Source of the DNA: Rhabdornis inornatus
Lineage: Eukaryota; Chordata; Aves; Passeriformes; Rhabdornithidae
Length of the DNA stretch: 64,000 bases
Assembly (NCBI GenBank): GCA_013397075.1
Contig: VWZS01006721.1
Location: 2,272,896-2,336,895 of the forward strand
Reading direction: 5' to 3'
The notes under the pieces are model-generated. The model made no database searches and was not told the origin of the DNA. It saw only the letters and a program-made list of their open reading frames with translations. This document shows, piece by piece, positions 61,242-64,000 of this stretch; the first letter of the stretch is position 1, and each line of letters opens with the position of its first letter. The translations under genes and the position numbers were made by a program.

Positions 61242-64000
61242 TTTACAGTACTGCAAAACAGTGCATCACACATTAAAGATGAAGTAGCAGCAAGAACTGC
61301 TAGTGAAGCTTAGAAAGCAAACAGCCCACTAGCAAAAGGCATCTGAGCTGTAACCATTGGAACTTTTATTTCTGTTTCTTCTAGTCAGGACCACAGAGGA
61401 ACGGAAGCAGTAGTTAACCAAGTCCAAGTGATTCATATTTTGGTGAAACACTGAACAATTCTTAAACATTTTTTCCCCTGGATGCCTAACTAGCCTAACT
61501 GCAGAGATACACCTTAAAATATGGTTGAAAGAAGTCCAGACATGTACTGATATCACCAATAAAATAAAACTTTAAAAAGCAAAATGAAAGAAAGCAACAG
61601 CAGCCTTAATAAAAGCATTTCCAGTGCTAGGGTAATAAGAATGCATCATAACACTAACAGAAAGATGGTGAGTCTCCTGGAAGGACTTAGATGAAATAAA
61701 TATTGTGCACTGCAGATGCCAATCAATAATGTTAATACATCATGATATATTAGTCAATGGCACACTGATGGGGTAAGCTATTCAGAGAGGTAGGAAATGA
61801 TAACTTATCTGGAAACATTTGTTGCAGTAGGAAGATGCTGGATGTTATTCAGCCACTGACGCAGCCTAGTTGCATCTGTCCTTGAAGGAAGTGCTGATGG
61901 ATATTCCAGGATCATAGGATGATAAATTATTGCAGAACATAGATATTGCAGGCCATGTCCTGCAAGAAAATAATCTGTGGCTTTACCAAAGGACTGAGGT
62001 TCCTCTGACATACAATGGGTTGGTGATAGGAGGTCCAGATTTTGTGCAAGTGCAATATATCCAAGACACCCAGTCCGTGACAATTGGTATCATGATGATG
62101 CAGTCATGCTGGAAAGGATATTTGCACCTGGAAGAATGTCTGAGAAAAGGTGAGATTTCCATGATCTGGGAAAAGGTATGCTCCATTTGTAAGGCATTGT
62201 GCAAGTCCTGATTGTAGCAACCTTGACACAGTAACTTTATTGGATGAATTCAAGATATTTTAGTGCTCCTTTTTGACTCACTCTTCAGAATAATCCTTCA
62301 GTAATGTGGAACAGATAATTTGTTTCCATCACTCTTGATTTTGCTCACTAATGAAAGCTGACCCAAAAAAGTTATTTGTGAGGTTTTTTTAAAAAACTGC
62401 CTTATATAAGTCTTCAAGAGCAAAATTCTAATTTCTCCCAGGTGACTAAGCCTGTTGTCTTGTGCAGGAGAGTGTTTCGTGGGCAAATTGGGTGACAATT
62501 GTCTTTAGTTTTTGCTCTTTTTTTTTTGGTCATATTCATCTCACCTTTGCTCCTCTTTGCACCTTAAGTGATGTAGCTCATGCAGTGGAGCTTGTCACTT
62601 CAGAGCTTAAGTCCAAGAGGTTGGGACTGACCTCTGGGAATCTGTGTTGGGGTTAAACATGGATTTTGTTAGACCCCTCCTCCTCAAATGCCACCAGGGT
62701 GAAATATTATGCAATGGTTGCATTGGTTTTCTCAACTAAAAAAATACAGACATTTCCTAGTGCAAATTGTTTGCAACACTGCCTTCCTACCCCTCTCTGC
62801 TTGTTCTTTACTGATCTAATGTAGCAGTAACTGACTCAGAGATGATGTCTGGCTGCAGGTGTCAGCAGAAGTAATTGCTGTGATAGACTCGAGCGCTTTT
62901 AAACAGACACAAATTGTGCCTTGTGCAATAACTGTACCTGTACATTTTATAAAAGCTTTTTGTTATAAGAAGGCATAGGAAGGGGAACAAGGTCACCTGA
63001 GGAGGATGTGCTCTGTGGTGTTTTCACATTTCTCCTCAGAGGGGAGCCTTGACAGGTGAATGAGTGTCCTCTGCACAGGGTATGCAGACAAGTTGTTAGA
63101 AATCATGGCAATTGCAAAGCACAGACACAGTGGCACATAATTTCATTGTTTAGGGTTTTCTGAATTCTTTACCAGCTGCCTTAGCTGTTAAATTCATCAC
63201 ATTTGATGCAGTTATCCCTGTGTATTATTCCAAATTCACTGTGGGCTGCTGCTTTTCCCTTGTAAATTTATTGCTGCTTTATGGGGTGGCTGTTTCTGGC
63301 TTTCCATCCAGCTATTGAGAGGCCATGTAAACCAGAGCTCCTGTTTACTGTTGATGAGAAACATTCACTTCTTAGTGACTTGAGAAGATTGCTTGGCCAA
63401 TGGTGAACTCCTCTGAGTTCTTAGGGCTTGTTTTTCTTTTTCCTACTGCTTACTTTCTACTGCTTTTTTCCTACTAGTTTTCTACTTCAGCTGCTGCTAT
63501 GTTGCTTATGAGAATGAAGTTGCTCAAAGTCTGCATCTGTTTGCATTCTTGTGCATATACATTTTAAGTGTATCACCAAAGATTAACACTGACACCCAGT
63601 ATTTTTGGGTTTGCTAATTTTATCTTGGCTGCTCCAGCTGCGAAATAGACAACCAAGGAGTTTTCTGTAATGTATCGCAGAATTTAAGTGTAGATGTTAA
63701 TTTTTAAGGGGAAGAAATCTTGTTTTGCAATATCAGTGTTCCCATGAGGTACAGGCAAAAACCCCTTTATTTCCATATTAATTTCATCTTCTAGGAAGAT
63801 CCCATTATTTGGGTTTTTTTAACTTATTTTTTAAGTACTCGACATTATTTTTGCATGGCAACAAGTACTCTGCAAAATGCCCACTATCAAATTTGCAAGA
63901 AAACACGTTATATTTGTATATTTGAGGGTTCAACTCTCTGTATAGAAAGGAACAGAAGTAAAACTTTCAGTTCTAAACTGTCCTGGGCAAACAGGATTCA

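Larger units (their letters stand above)
49946..64000. other. intergenic, no gene seen
   Basis: The final 14 kb has no supported exon, RNA gene or recognisable transposon. Reading frames up to 124 codons (51256-51630, minus) look like chance. T12 at 51686-51697 and a T-rich tract at 58249-58288 are simple repeats. Several perfect inverted repeats are listed separately. The 61805-62211 stretch is open in three overlapping frames over both strands but matches nothing I know. Confidence 0.5.

Noticed and set aside
1..64000. tRNA, rRNA, CRISPR, phage or bacterial gene clusters
   Set aside because: I found no such structure. Codon density, splice signals and CR1/LTR repeats all point to vertebrate nuclear DNA.

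Overview
The window looks like bird nuclear DNA, most likely from a songbird. The main evidence is the repeats: CR1 LINE fragments in both orientations at nine or more places, several LTRs of the kind found in avian and passerine genomes, and no Alu-, B1- or L1-like sequence. Most of the DNA is AT-rich, non-repetitive and free of long reading frames, so this is mainly an intergenic (or very long intronic) landscape of a vertebrate chromosome.

Layout. At 1-1030 lies the 3' end of one plus-strand gene: a terminal coding exon at 391-524, possibly preceded by a small exon at 113-154, then a 3' UTR with two AATAAA signals. I could not name this gene. From about 1 kb to 33 kb there is no credible coding exon; the stretch holds a CR1 split by an LTR (3.6-4.8 kb), a truncated LTR (10.0 kb), a pair of diverged 125-bp direct repeats (10.8 and 11.5 kb) and CR1 fragments at 19.2, 22.7, 24.8, 28.6 and 30.2 kb. 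At 33.0-34.6 kb on the minus strand is a GC-rich, intronless, disabled copy of PRPF31, the U4/U6 snRNP splicing factor. It is abutted upstream by an LTR-like segment, a CR1 tail and a second LTR. From 34.9 to 39.4 kb the assembly repeats itself several times with single Ns or a 20-N gap at every seam. From 40.3 kb to the end there is again only intergenic DNA with CR1 fragments at 48.8-49.4 and 49.7-49.9 kb.

The complex 33-40 kb block is the part worth attention. It combines (a) a processed pseudogene, which is uncommon in birds because CR1 reverse transcriptase does not efficiently use poly(A) mRNAs; (b) a promoter-like LTR segment directly upstream of that pseudogene; (c) a second, more decayed copy of the pseudogene's 5' end sharing the same premature stop; (d) a 32-bp segment flipped in place between two copies; and (e) near-identical kilobase-scale repeats that are best explained as overlapping contigs never merged, inflating the locus by about 3.4 kb.

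There is no operon, CRISPR array, rRNA or tRNA gene that I can support. I found no convincing new molecular system. The strongest candidates for follow-up are the LTR-associated PRPF31 retrocopy, the micro-inversion, and a handful of perfect inverted repeats in otherwise single-copy DNA.
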